A stretch of DNA of 64,000 nucleotides, taken from NCBI GenBank assembly GCA_010015655.1, contig ML976667.1:103562-167561 (forward strand). The letters are read 5' to 3'. Below the pieces are notes generated by a model. That model saw nothing but the letters and a program-made list of their open reading frames with translations. It was not told where the DNA came from and did not search any database. Of the stretch, positions 54,109 to 64,000 are shown piece after piece. Numbering within the stretch: the first letter of the stretch is position 1; every line of letters starts with the position of its first letter. Position numbers and translations under genes: made by a program. This DNA is from Bimuria novae-zelandiae CBS 107.79. Its lineage: Eukaryota > Ascomycota > Dothideomycetes > Pleosporales > Didymosphaeriaceae.

Positions 54109-55803
54109 CGAAGGAGCTCGTTTTTATTGACTATTCCTTGGCGCGCAGCCCCACCTAGCATCGTCAACATCACCCACCTCTTCATCCCCCCCCCCCCCCC
54201 CCCCAAACTAGCCACGCCGCAACGCCCTGTATACATTAAAAGATGCCTATTAATCGTCGCAAGACTTACTAGTACAAACCTAAAAAAATTCGGAAGAAAA
54301 AGAGCGCGAAACGGGAGCTTTACGCAGTTGAGCGCGCCTTTGCAGCAGGCGCGTCGATGTCCGGCATGGCAACAAACAAAGAGATCGCTGCACTGTTTGA
54401 CCCACCCACCACCAAGGATGCTATTGCAAAGCTTATAAAGCGTACACGAGAAAGAGCAGATCAAGGAGGTATCTTTATCACGAATCTAGAACTTTACAAC
54501 ACCGTGCCGGGGCGCGGCAGGCCGTAGCTCCTAGATAATGCGTAAAAGAAGCTCATTATTAAAAGTATTACTTAAGACTACGTATATTATAAGGAAAAGT
54601 TTTTATAAGTAATTAAAAATTAAAACTTTAAAGAGCTACCTTTAATAAGTATTTCTATATTTAAAAATATTATATACGAAGCTTGTTACCCGCGTAAGAA
54701 ACTTAAATAAAAAGTATTTTTAATAAAGTAAGAAATATAAAAACGCTATATATAGGCCTTTAAGTATAATTCTAATTAATATAAGCTTAGTAATAACTTA
54801 GGATTTAACTTTAGGTAATATATATATAAATAAATATTTTACTTAATTTAATAAGTAGCGTATTATATACAGGGCGTAAATTCTATTAAACAAGAAGTAT
54901 AATACTAATATTAAATATAATTATATATAAAATTACTATAAGCTTTAATTCTACGGCGTATTTACTTACAGTCACAAAGGACCTTGTCACATATATGGGC
55001 ATGAGAAAAAGGAGGAAAAACAAGCTGCAGAGGTCGCCCTTCGACGTGAGAATGCACAGCGTCGGAAGAAGGCAACACGCAGTCAACACCTCGCCCGCAG
55101 CGCCCTTCAAGAAATGGATGCCAACGATAGAAATCTGCGCTCGCGTAAGCAGCAGTATATAAAGAAGGATGACTATACACGAGGCTAGCGACAGCGTGGC
55201 GGAATTAATAGGTACAGGTATTATAAAGAGGCTCTTAAGAAGGTGGTTCTATAGCTTAATTCTCTTAAGGATAAAGGCATTAAAGTTATACTTATAAAAA
55301 ATAAAATACTTACCTATACGTCTTATATTATAAAGGATTATTTATCTATATATAATACTAAAGTGTTACTATAGCTAGGGCACTTGCTAGATATTAATAT
55401 ATTAGAGCATGTCTAGCTATAGATCTACTAGTATATTATAAAGGAAATGCTATAGTCTATATATAAGGATAAATACTAATACTAATAGTAATAGTAATAA
55501 CAAAATCTACCTATTAAATAGGTTAATAAGTAGATTAACTATATACTTAATATTATTTAGCGTATTATATAGCATAGGAGAAATAATAACTTTTATAATA
55601 GCTAAGTCGCCCTAGTAAGTCTTAATACTAAAAAAAAGTCCATATATCTGTAAATTAAGGCTTAAAAGTTTAGTATCTAGCTTTATAATGCCAGAAACTC
55701 TTGCACGATGCATTTTACATACATTTTTATATAGAAGTTGTATTTTCGTTGGGGCCCCACATGCCGAGGCTAGGTGGAGAATCAATAAAAACGAGCTCCT
55801 TCG
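54109..55803 (+). mobile_element. Tc1-like DNA transposon with mosaic RIP
   Basis: Inverted ends CGAAGGAGCTCGTTTTTATTG on both sides, with TA outside (54107-54108, 55804-55805). A second shared block (CCACCTAGC.TCG) lies a little inside. 1695 bp. A run of 19 C lies at 54186-54204. Blocks at 54109-54530, 54955-55200 and 55690-55803 are unmutated; the parts between are heavily RIP-mutated. Confidence 0.88.
54243..55620 (+). pseudogene. Tc1/mariner-superfamily DDE transposase with charged insert
   Basis: ATG at 54243 opens MPINRRKTYQYKPKK. An N-terminal helix-turn-helix region follows (NKEIAALFDPPTTKDAIAKL). At 54955-55200 is LQFYGVFTYSHKGPCHIYG, then a Glu/Lys/Arg/Ala-rich insert (EKKEEKQAAEVALRRENAQ...). 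At 55200-55590 is GGINRYRYYKEAL, IKVILIKNKILTYTS (family: EDGAPAHKS) and LLQLGHLLDINILEHVW (family: WPGHSPDINAIEHAW). Catalytic motifs are damaged by RIP only in the mutated blocks. The stop position is uncertain. Confidence 0.82.
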
Positions 55804-55805
55804 TA

Positions 55806-56290
55806 AAACGACCAAATCAACTCTTAAAGAACTATAAAGAAAGGCTCTTTATTGGTCCAAATATAAAGTTGGCGCCGTCGACGGGACAGTCGGACGTGAC
55901 GACCCCCTGTACTACAGACCGAACATACGTGGGAGAAATCCCCTGCGGCATATCATTTTGGTCAAGACCCACGATGTGCGGTATAGAGGCCGTAGCACTG
56001 GGGGCGTTGAAAAGGCCAGGGAAACGGGTGGGCGCACACGCTTTTCGACGGACTTGATGTACCGTGATTTGTTGGCCGATGATTGCAATGGACTGGCGCA
56101 GCTGAACAGATCGCGAAAGTCCTATGCTCGAATGCGGAAGAGTTACGCGGTGTGTGTAAGCCAATGCGCGCGCAAACACGGGTTGGTGCTTGAGCTAGTC
56201 TCCTGAGAAAGCAAGATACGGAACCAAAAACCTGTTAGGAAGCTGTCTGAATCGCGCTCGCGGTGCGAGGTGGTTAATCCTAAGAAACTA
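55806..56290. other. Unmutated DNA between two transposons; possible coding, unassigned
   Basis: Balanced composition. Open frames on plus (55701-56057, 55958-56206) and minus (55832-56179, 115 codons) overlap. The minus frame begins MFARALAYTHRVTLPHSSIG and the plus frame ends RKHGLVLELVS; neither resembles a family I recognise. It is continuous with 54108 if the Tc1-like element is removed. Confidence 0.4.
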
Positions 56291-56445
56291 TATCGGTGCT
56301 GTGCAAAACACCGTCCCGACCCACTCTAGACGCTTGTTAGGTAATCGCTTCCCCGCTTTTATAGTCGTACGCCTAATTTTGTATAGCTAATAATATAATT
56401 AAGGAAAATATAGTAACTTTTCTTATTTCTTAAGTACTATAAAGT

Positions 56446-57520
56446 ATACTAATTAATTTTAAGAGGCCTACTAAGTATAGACTATAGCCCTTAATAGTGC
56501 AGGCAATTATTAATTATATAAAAAATAAGTAAAATAACTATAAAATTTATAGATCTCTTAAAGTTAACCCTAAAACTATATATAAATATTAACTAAATAT
56601 AGAAGCGTTTAGTTAGGTATACTTTTTATAGTATATAAAAATTAATCGCCTGCTATTACTATAGCAGTGCTGTAAGGATATAATTTAAAGCTCTTATAAG
56701 GTAAACTTACAGCGTATATTAATAAAATACAGGCCTTTTTATATAACAACTTTAACGTATAGGTATTAGCAGCCACTATTATAAGAGTCCCTATTAGTAT
56801 AAGGTAGAGTTAAAAAGCTACGTTAAAAGCTACTAAAGAGCGCTATAAAGACCTCTATTAGGTGTTCTAGGCGCGCTACTAATAAATATATAAACTAGAA
56901 TAGGTTATCTGCCTCGACGAGAGTGCTTATAATAAGAGAACCAGCGATAGAAAGTATGCCTAGTCAGCCGTAAACACGCCCGCCGACGTACAGTACTCTA
57001 CACGGCGCTTAGAGGGATGGAGCTTGCTCCCTGCCATGGATATGCATAGCTACGTTAACTATATAATATTCTAGGGCGCAATTAACGCAGAGCTTTTAAA
57101 AATATTTTTAGTAAATAAAGTATATTCCTATTATAATCTATAGCTAGGAAATTAATTAGTAATAGTCCTTAATAATGCCTCTATCTACAGGTTAGAAAGA
57201 ATTATTATATTATATATAAAAGTAGGCGTTATACTTAAATACTTACTACTATACTTACTAGATTCTAATTTAATTAAGCAGACCTTTAAGGCGATAAAAA
57301 ACTAGATAAAAAAATATTATAAATATACTTATACTTATAGGAACTTTACTTACTTTTTAAAGGAGGCAGTATAGCACGTATGCTATAACTAAGAGGTATT
57401 TACGCAAGGATTCTTTAAGTTCTATAAGTTAGTGCTATAGGTGCTAGGTAAGGCGTAACACTAGAGGGTTAGTGTTTGTAGCAATATATAGAGGTGCCTA
57501 AATTGCACCCGCTATTATCT
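56446..57520 (+). pseudogene. Tc1/mariner-type DDE transposase (copy B)
   Basis: Initiator ATG now ATA at 56446 (then LINFKRPTKYRLQPL, against MPQDLGRPTRHRLQQL in copy A). Core: EGWSLLPAMDMHSYVNYIIF (first Asp), LVIVLNNASIYRLERI (second Asp changed to Asn), YLLDSNLIKQTFKAIK (Glu to Lys). Several TAA/TAG. Clearly homologous to copy A over its whole length. End approximate. Confidence 0.85.
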
Positions 57521-57779
57521 AAAAAAAGGATATAATAGCTATATAAGATATAACTAACGTCGCTAAATTAATTACTGTTATCTATTTTATAATAGCTATT
57601 ATAGTAGAAAAGTTATAAAGAGAGAGAGACGTTAGTAGTATTAATAAAGTATAATATTTTAGGTAGGTTTTTATACTTTTATAAGTAATTTTATTACTAA
57701 GTAGGCGCGTAATTAGTTAAATTTTAATTAAAAAGTTAGCTAAGTAGCCCGTGCGCGCTATATAAAAACTTTATACTAA

Positions 57780-58960
57780 TAACGCTAGCTCTTTTACTTA
57801 GTTACTTAACTCTCTCCCTACGTAACCTGTCACGCTATTTCTGCTCCTAATTCTCCTTATATATGCCTGCAGCATCCTCCTCATCGCTCTCTATAAGCCT
57901 ATTATACTTAGATTACTACCAAATCGCGATTTTATAGAGGCGCAGGAGCAACGGCACTAGTAGCTTAAAATACTACTCTTACACTATATATAGTATTTGT
58001 ACGTTGGACGGGTCTATAAGCATGTTAAGGTTAAGCTAGCTACGTTTAATAATGTTAAGGAGTACCTTTTTAATTTTATTTACTTTTTTAGCTATTACTT
58101 ACTTTTTTTACTACTTAAAAAAGTGCTAAGTTTAATATATAAGTTTACTAAATTTATATAAATTAGGTCTTATTATACTAATACTAAAAAGCTTTTTAAA
58201 ATTATAATAGGCGTTTAAATAACTTTATATTAATTAACTTAAAGAAAGTAAGCTAGTAGTAATAACTTTTATAAAGTTATCTATATTAAGCTTAAATCTA
58301 GTATTTTTTTTAGCTAATTTCTGTGCTGCGTTCTCCTTCGTAGCTTTCTCTTTAGCTAGTAAGAGACTTAGGCGTACGTTATTATGCAGCTTGTTAACTA
58401 TACACCTGCCCTATATTATATCGCGCGCCTATGCCGCTACTATAGTACTACTTACTAGGTAGTAATTCTTAAACTAATTAGGTTACTTAGGCGTACGTTT
58501 AACCTAGCACACGTACGGATAGTTACTACAATAGGTATCTTAGCATCGCCATTTATCGCGGATCGCGACTACAGGGCCCTTACCAACGGTAGTATATGCG
58601 AGGACCTCTAGCAGGTCGTGTAGCTAGCAATAAGTTACGGTAAGTCGTGGTAGAGAGCTCGAAGAGGAGCTTTATAAGCTAAATACCCCCTTATTACGTA
58701 TCTAACTATTTTAGCTAGTTTTTAGCTCTACTAGTATTAAATTAAAGTTAATATAAGTTACTTTAGTAATAAACTCTTTTTTTAACTTATACGCGCGCTT
58801 AACAACCTGTGTTATAAGGCGCTTACACCTTATTCTAGTCTAGGTTAAGGCGGTAAGGTATTGTAGTACTTTATAGATTATTTAATAGTATAAGTTAATG
58901 CGACACTTAGCGAAAGGCTAAATAATTTAATCTTATAATAAAATAAAATAACTATTAGTT
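57780..58960 (-). pseudogene. Second gene of the two-gene transposon, unknown function (copy B)
   Basis: The minus strand, read through stops, matches the plus-strand gene at 16290-18017. It shows VVKRAYKLKKEFITKVTYIN (against HAQHLRESLINIIYFN), AIRDKWRCQDTYCSNYPYVC (against AIRDKQRCQDTYYGNYPYVC), QPNQFKNYYLVSSTIV, a LAKEKATKENAAQKLAK helix, and MLIDPSNVQILYIVQ with LLVPLLLRLYKIAIWQ. Order and spacing are the same. A Cys missing in copy A is present here. The N-terminal part is cut off near 58996. No family assigned. Confidence 0.62.
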
Positions 58961-58996
58961 TATATAGAAGAACGTACTTGCATAGAAGATATATAA

Positions 58997-59157
58997 TGTA
59001 ATGGGCTACGCCCAGTTGTTGCCTCGGATCCTTGACCCTCGGTTATGCGAACCTTAGATATATAAGTTCGACGCCCGAAGCTTAACTTCGGACTCTCTAT
59101 TAAATTTATAAGTATTCTTCTAGCACCTTTAGCTCCTTAAGCACTTAGCCCCTTATA
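58997..59157 (+). repeat. 5' LTR of the cut gypsy (161-bp family)
   Basis: Starts TGTAATGGGCTACGCCC and ends AGCCCCTTATA. Same family as 5887, 13282 and 48721, and it identifies that family as gypsy LTRs. No target duplication testable, since the 3' side of the element is missing. Confidence 0.85.
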
Positions 59158-59219
59158 TTAAATTTAATTACTTTTACCCGTCGCGGGATAAGTAAATTTT
59201 AATATAACTATAGACCAAA

Positions 59220-60720
59220 GCTGCGAAGCAGCACACGAAGTTAAAGGACTTACGTAGATAGATACTATAAAGGCGACGCCTGGACCTGCAAGGAGACAGA
59301 ACCCTCCCTAGCGAGTAATTAAGAAGGAGTCCCGACAGACACTTAACGCTAGCAAGACTGTCTTTGCTAAATAAAGAAGTTATAGAAACGAGAATAAGAC
59401 TTTCTACTAAAGGTCCGTGTCTTAGCGCGAACGATTATGCGCAGCGAGCTATTAGCTTATAAAGGAGCGATAGCTAGGGAAATAAAAGGATAACCTCCCT
59501 GTTTATAACTAAACTCTAGGCATCGGGAGTTGACGAGAACGAAATATAGTAATTCCTAAGCAAGATTAAAGCACTTATTAACCTTTAGGACACCTTTTAG
59601 ACTCTGCTATAAAGAGCAAGAGGACTAACTAAAGAAATAGTAGGGAAGCGCTAAGAACCCCTAACAACATAATAATACTTCTAAGAAACAGGAGGTACGA
59701 ATTAGCTATTAGAAGTAGACTAACGGATAGAGCTGCTAAAGAGATTAATAGTAGAGTTTGTCTTAAACTAAGGAAGAAGCCACCGCCCTAAGATCCCTAA
59801 TTTAGCCTACTTTAATAGTAAACGACAGGATTACTGCTGCTTTAAGATAGTAATATAATATAAGCTCCTAGAGGATAGGGACTGCCTCAGAAATATACCT
59901 AGATATATTATTAGTTAATTGACAGGACGTGCAGCGACGGTAGGAATTACATACTTAGACTACTACCTAAGGTGCACCGAAGCTAACCTCTAGGAGCTAC
60001 TAGACCGTAACTTTCGTAATTACCTAGCGAAAGAAATCGCGCGTAACCGCTTACTTATAATGTAATAAGGGAACCGGAAGCTTCGTAACTTTAACCTTAA
60101 CTTTAATAATTATGCTATAGAAGCTAAGGAGCATAGTTAGGAAATCCTAAAAAACCTATACCTTTAGAGCCTCCGCGAGGACTTACGGGACTAAATAGTT
60201 ATAGTAAATATAAATAATAATTAGGACCTGTAAGGGGTCTAGAAGAGAGTTAATAAGATTAAAGAAAACCTCTTCTAAAACATATTATAATTGCTAAAGT
60301 TTTCTGCCAAGAACGGGGCGCCAGACGAAATGGATTAGGAACCCACCTAAGCTAACCCTAGAAGGATGTCCGGCCGACGAAGCCAAGATAGAAGATACTA
60401 AGCAACAGATAGAGCCACGGGACACAGGTCTAGTAACACCTAGAAACGAGCTACGTAGGTGTCGCGCGAGGTAATAGAAACTCGTAAGAAGAATGGTTCC
60501 TATTTTTATTATAGAAATACGGGACATCGCGTGAAGCAGTGTAAACTTTTACCTATAATAAAGCTAGCACAAGTTCGCGCCGCTACACCTACTACTAAAG
60601 AATCCTCTAATAAAGAGTTTAATATAGTCTCTACTAATTTAGAAAACTAGGTCCTTCTGGTAACAGTCGCCGCCAGGAGGCAAAAGTAGGAAAAGGGTAG
60701 AAGATAAGTTTTAATAACTT
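59220..60720 (+). pseudogene. gypsy gag with zinc knuckle
   Basis: Plus-strand reading through stops; charged helical gag with a CCHC knuckle at about 60500-60545 (YFYYRNTGHRVKQC, first two Cys changed to Tyr). An open stretch at 60459-60650 covers the knuckle and an Arg/Thr tail. Confidence 0.72.
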
Positions 60721-60729
60721 TTAAAGGCT

Positions 60730-61768
60730 ATAGCTAGACTTAACACTAGTAATAGTACACTCGCTTATTAATGACATTGTGTTTACATCGACGATAATTA
60801 ATTCGGGTTATTTAACCTTTAGATTTATATTAGAAAATTTATAACGAAAGCCCACCTACAGCGTAAGAACCTACCCTATTTATAAAAGGTTATTAGTATT
60901 AGAGGCATGTAACTCTTCGTACGCGAAGTAGTCTAACTAGAAGTAGATATTAATAGCTATATAGAATTAATATAGTTATACGTCTTACCCGACAACGGGT
61001 CGTACGACCTAATCCTTAGCCTAACCTAAATAAAGAAGAATAGGGTTAAACTGGCCCTAGTAAAGAAATTAATCTAGATTAGAAGTTTGGGCACCCGCAT
61101 CCGTGACTGAGAAGGCAAGAAACTATTAATAAAGCCCCAAGGGGTATTAGCCACAGCCTTTATGGCCCTGGATTAGCGTAATCGACGCCTAGGAAACGGG
61201 GCTAAGGTGTTTTCCGTATTAATAAAGGATATATAGAAGGCGTTAATCCGCAAGCTAAAGGTGAACCTATAGGAGTTACTACTTAAAGCTTTTAAGAACT
61301 TATGGCGTATCTTTTGTAGGGAACAAGCTGACAAGCTCCCCCCGCACCGTGGACCTGGAGTGGATCTTTTTATCCCTCTCGTGGAAAAAGATGGCAAGAC
61401 CCCAAAGATCCCCTATAGCCCTCTATTTAATATGTCTCGCGAAGAGTTGCTCGTCCTTTAAAAAGAGCTTACTAAATACTTAGACAAAGGCTTTATTTAG
61501 GTAAGCAAGTCCAGCGCCGCTGCCTTAGTATTATTTGCTAAGAAACCTGGCGGAGGACTACGCTTTTACGTTAATTATTAAGCCCTAAACGCTATCTTAA
61601 AAAAGGACTAGTACCTTTTACTATTAATTAGCAAGACCCTTTAGCTCCTCGCGAAGGCTAAATAGTTTAGTAAACTTAACGTAATCTAAGCCTTCTATAA
61701 GCTTTAGATAGCGAAAGGCGAGGAATAAAAGACGGCGTTTAGAACCTAATTTAGTTTTTATAAGTGGC
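60730..61768 (+). pseudogene. gypsy protease and RT, 5' part
   Basis: Protease-like segment around 60750-61020 (DIVFTSTIINSGYLTF; LYVLPDNGSYDLIL). RT entry at 61290-61760: NLWRIFCREQADKLPPHRG, PLFNMSREELLVL, AALVLFAKKPGGGLRFYVNY, LLLLISKTLQLLAKAKQFSK and AFRTQFSFYKWL, all landmarks of the gypsy RT up to just before the fingers-palm FGL motif. Cut by pogo-6 there. Confidence 0.85.
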
Positions 61769-61770
61769 TA

Positions 61771-63360
61771 ACGTACTTCACAAGCGAGTGTCCGAAAACG
61801 CCAAGACCCTACCAAAACGTATTATCACCTATATTATAACGCGATGTCTCGACCACCTAATTAGCTACTAAAGTTAAAAGAAGCTTAATTATAGCTTACG
61901 CTTTAGGCTATTAAATAAGACGCGATACTTTTAATTTCACGCGCTGTAGTAATCTATAGCGCTTTAAAAAGAGTAATAAGGCAAAGACGCGCTAGAGTAA
62001 CCTTTTAACCTAATTATACGCCTAACTCTATAAATCTTCTAGCGACAGAGGAGTAGGTGATTATTTACTATATACTTAGCCTAGACGCGCGAGGATTCCC
62101 TCCCCGGCTTATTATTATTAAAGATATAGCTAATTCTTTATTAGCTAAGCAGCGCCGTAAGCCTGTTAGCTAGCACTAGGCTGCAAACTTTATAAAGCGC
62201 TAGCTAGAGCTCTAAGTCAAGTTTAATCGAAAGTACGACTATAAGAGAGCTCTCTGTGAGGATCCTAAGGTTATGCAATGCTGGTTCCGGCTTGTAGAGA
62301 ATACTAAAGCCAAGTATAGTATCCTGGGCAAGGATACCTATAATTTCGACAAGACTAGCTTTATAATAGGCATAATATTAATAGGAGCAGTTGTTACAGG
62401 CTCTAAGTAATAAGACAGGCTAAAGAGCGCATAGTAAGGCAACTAGCAATAGACTTTAGCTATCTAAGGCGTTAATACGATGGGCTAGGCGATTCCACCC
62501 TTCCTTATCTTCTAGGGCAAGCACCACCTCTCTATCTGGTATAAAGAGAAGGATCTACCTTATAATTAGGTTATTACAGTCTCTAAGAATGGCTAGACAA
62601 TAAATAAGCTTAGTTTATAGTGGCTAAAGCACTTTAACGCGCATATAAAAGGGCGTACTATTAGTAGCTATTAGCTACTTGTTATTAACAGCCACGAGAG
62701 CTATAACTCGCTTAAATTCTAGTAATACTATAAAGATAACAAGATCATTACTCTCTATATGCCTCTATATTCGTCGCACCTCCTGTAGCCACTAGATGTG
62801 GGGTGTTTCTCGCCGCTGAAGAAGGCGTATGGGCGCCAAGCCGAGGATCTAATGCGCAACCATATTACGCATATTACCAAAATTAAGTTCCTACCTTGCT
62901 TTATTACTACTTTTAAAGCTATAATTACTTAAAGTAATATTAAGGGAGGCTTTTAAGGCGCTAGCCTTATTTCCCTTAACCTAAAAATAGTAATATTAAA
63001 GCTTAACGTTTGTCTGCGTACGCCTTCGCCTTATACTATATATAATAGTACATGGCAGTCGTAGACGCCTAGCAATACCCTAGAATTTGGGGCATAATCG
63101 ACGCTAGTAAAGGAGAGGATTTAGAGGCACCTAGATAGTTCCCTAATAAGCATAGTTAAGGCCTTTAAAAAGGTAGTAAAAGGCGTAGTAGTAGTAGCGT
63201 ATAAGCTAGTGTTAGCGTAAAAGCAGATTACTAAGCTATAAGCTACTAATAAGGCCGCCACACGACAGAAATTATATAAAAGAAAGTAACTATAGCAGGA
63301 AGGAGTTCTTATAGCTAAAGAGGGCTAGCGGCTAGCTACTCTAAAGGACTTTAAGGCGCG
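61771..63360 (+). mobile_element. Fot1/pogo transposon (pogo-6), right end not found
   Basis: Left end ACGTACTTCACAAGCGAGTG, similar to pogo-7 (ACGTGTTTTACAAGCGAGT), preceded by TA (61769-61770). Inserted in the gypsy RT. The right side runs into another pogo element near 63360, and I see no matching right terminal repeat. Confidence 0.8.
61844..63360 (+). pseudogene. pogo/Fot1 DDE transposase (pogo-6)
   Basis: ATG at 61844 opens MSRPPNQLLKLKEAQLQL. Further on: EEQVIIYYILSLDARGFPPR, YDYKRALCEDPKVMQCWFRL, YSILGKDTYNFDKTSFIIGI (first Asp kept), GQAIPPFLIFQGKHHLSIWY, LLVINSHESYNSLKFQQYY (second Asp changed to Asn), YMPLYSSHLLQPLDVGCFSP (third Asp kept), and a Lys/Gln-rich tail. Several RIP stops. 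The C-terminus is lost at the junction with pogo-5. Confidence 0.88.
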
Positions 63361-64000
63361 TAGTACTCGGCCCCAATGGCTGATTCTCAGTTTTTCTCCG
63401 AAAAAGGCCGTGCTCCGCACGGCCCTACCGTGCCCGACGGGCTCGTGCACCGCGCGGGCTCGTGCACCACCCCACCAAACAACGCGTCTATCTCGACTTT
63501 TTCAACACGCGATAACTACACCACCATAGCACTAATTAACAAGGCGATTGCAGATTTGGAATCGCGTGAAGCTGGCGATAATTTTAGCATCTAGGGTATC
63601 GCGAAAAAATATGGTGTATCGCATTCAACACTTAGCCAAAGGTGGAACCACCAGACAGGCCCTCGGGCAGCCGGGTACGCCGCGCAACAACTACTCAGCC
63701 CATAACAAGAGGAGGGACTTGTAGAGTATATTAGAGGGCTTACGGCTCGTGGGCTACCTCCTACGAGAGCTATGATACAAAATTTCGCGTCTAATATATT
63801 AAAAAAGCATGTCGGAGAGGGCTAGGTTTCGCGTTTTATTAACTGTAACCACGACTATCTTATCTCTAAATAGAGCGCTGGCATGGACGTTGTACGCTAC
63901 TAGGCTGTTAGGATCTGTATTTAGCATCACCAGGCTAACATTCTGAGACGGACAAGGTCTTATGGGAGCCAATGGTGGCACAGCAATGGGCAGGTCACGT
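63361..64000 (+). mobile_element. Fot1/pogo transposon, 5' part (pogo-5), runs off the window
   Basis: A GC-rich terminal region with a repeated GGGCTCGTGCACC (about 63439-63470) precedes the transposase start. This layout is like the terminal region of pogo-1 and pogo-2. Outer end not pinned down. Little RIP in the terminal 150 bases. Confidence 0.75.
63526..64000 (+). pseudogene. pogo/Fot1 transposase N-terminus (pogo-5), ATG changed to ATA
   Basis: Aligned with pogo-1, the initiator is ATA at 63526 (then ALINKAIADLESREAGDNF). Helix-turn-helix (IAKKYGVSHSTLSQRWN), then QQEEGLVEYIRGLTARGLPP, FASNILKKHVGEG and VSRFINCNHDYL. The match to pogo-1 weakens after about 63900, where the frame shifts or the sequence diverges (GSQWWHSNGQVT). 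Truncated by the window. Confidence 0.82.

Larger units (their letters stand above)
56293..58996. mobile_element. Two-gene Tc1/mariner-like transposon, copy B (right end missing)
   Basis: Left end TCGGTGCTGTGCAAAACACC then GTCCCGACCCACT, next to TA (56291-56292), related to the ends of copy A. Contains the same two genes in the same convergent arrangement: transposase on plus (56446-57520) and the second gene on minus (57780-58960). The right terminal repeat is not found; a gypsy LTR starts at 58997. Confidence 0.75.
58997..61768 (+). mobile_element. Ty3/gypsy element, 5' half, cut by pogo-6
   Basis: 5' LTR at 58997-59157, then gag and the first part of RT on plus. The sequence stops inside RT at 61768, where pogo-6 begins after TA (61769-61770). 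The rest of pol and the 3' LTR are not in the window. Confidence 0.85.

Noticed and set aside
55832..56179. 115-codon minus-strand frame
   Set aside because: Overlaps two plus-strand frames of similar quality. I cannot choose between them or name a family.
1..64000. Alternative genetic code (TAG/TAA read as Gln)
   Set aside because: Reading through stops restores proteins only in transposons. The intact pyrG gene uses the normal code, and the changes follow CpA to TpA on both strands, so RIP explains them.

Overview
The window reads as an AT-rich, repeat-dense block of a filamentous ascomycete (Pezizomycotina) nuclear genome. Three things support this. First, the only intact gene I can defend is an intron-containing orotidine-5'-phosphate decarboxylase (pyrG/URA3/pyr-4 type, 52216-53435). 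Second, the transposons are fungal types: Ty1/copia, chromodomain Ty3/gypsy, Fot1/pogo, Tc1/mariner and hAT. Third, nearly every transposon carries the signature of repeat-induced point mutation (RIP): CpA changed to TpA on both strands. Gln codons have become TAG/TAA, Trp codons TAG, ATG starts ATA, and catalytic Asp codons Asn. Because of this the coding regions have to be read through stops, and they are annotated as pseudogenes with approximate edges. I saw no rRNA, tRNA, CRISPR array or bacterial-type feature.

Layout. 1-3950: 3' part of a copia element. 3951-6979: an LTR and gypsy debris. 6980-12906: a complete minus-strand copia element (296-bp LTRs, TSD TAGTC). 12907-13960: LTR debris, partly an inverted copy of 5.4-6.0 kb. 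13961-26110: a stack of TA-target DNA transposons: a pogo element (with a 755-base assembly gap), a two-gene Tc1/mariner-like element interrupted by two pogo elements and a MITE, and another pogo element. 26110-29254: copia and gag debris. 29380-38160: a pogo fragment holding a mariner element (30055-38027), which holds a complete gypsy element (30526-37165, TSD ATAAA). 38288-39064: unmutated unique-looking DNA. 39065-51860: a hAT element with a perfect 8-bp TSD (ACACCACT), itself filled with a copia element, a pogo element, several solo LTRs and a MITE. 51869-54108: unmutated DNA with the decarboxylase gene. 54109-55803: a Tc1-like element. 55806-56290: unmutated DNA. 56293-58996: a second copy of the two-gene Tc1/mariner-like element. 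58997-64000: a gypsy element cut by two pogo elements.

The biological story is layered transposition followed by RIP, with one housekeeping gene surviving about 350 bp from a hAT boundary. The most novel-looking item is the two-gene Tc1/mariner-like element. Two divergent copies (16.1-24.0 kb and 56.3-59.0 kb) carry, besides the DDE transposase, the same convergently oriented second reading frame of unknown function with conserved Cys/His positions. A 287-bp MITE nearby has related terminal repeats.
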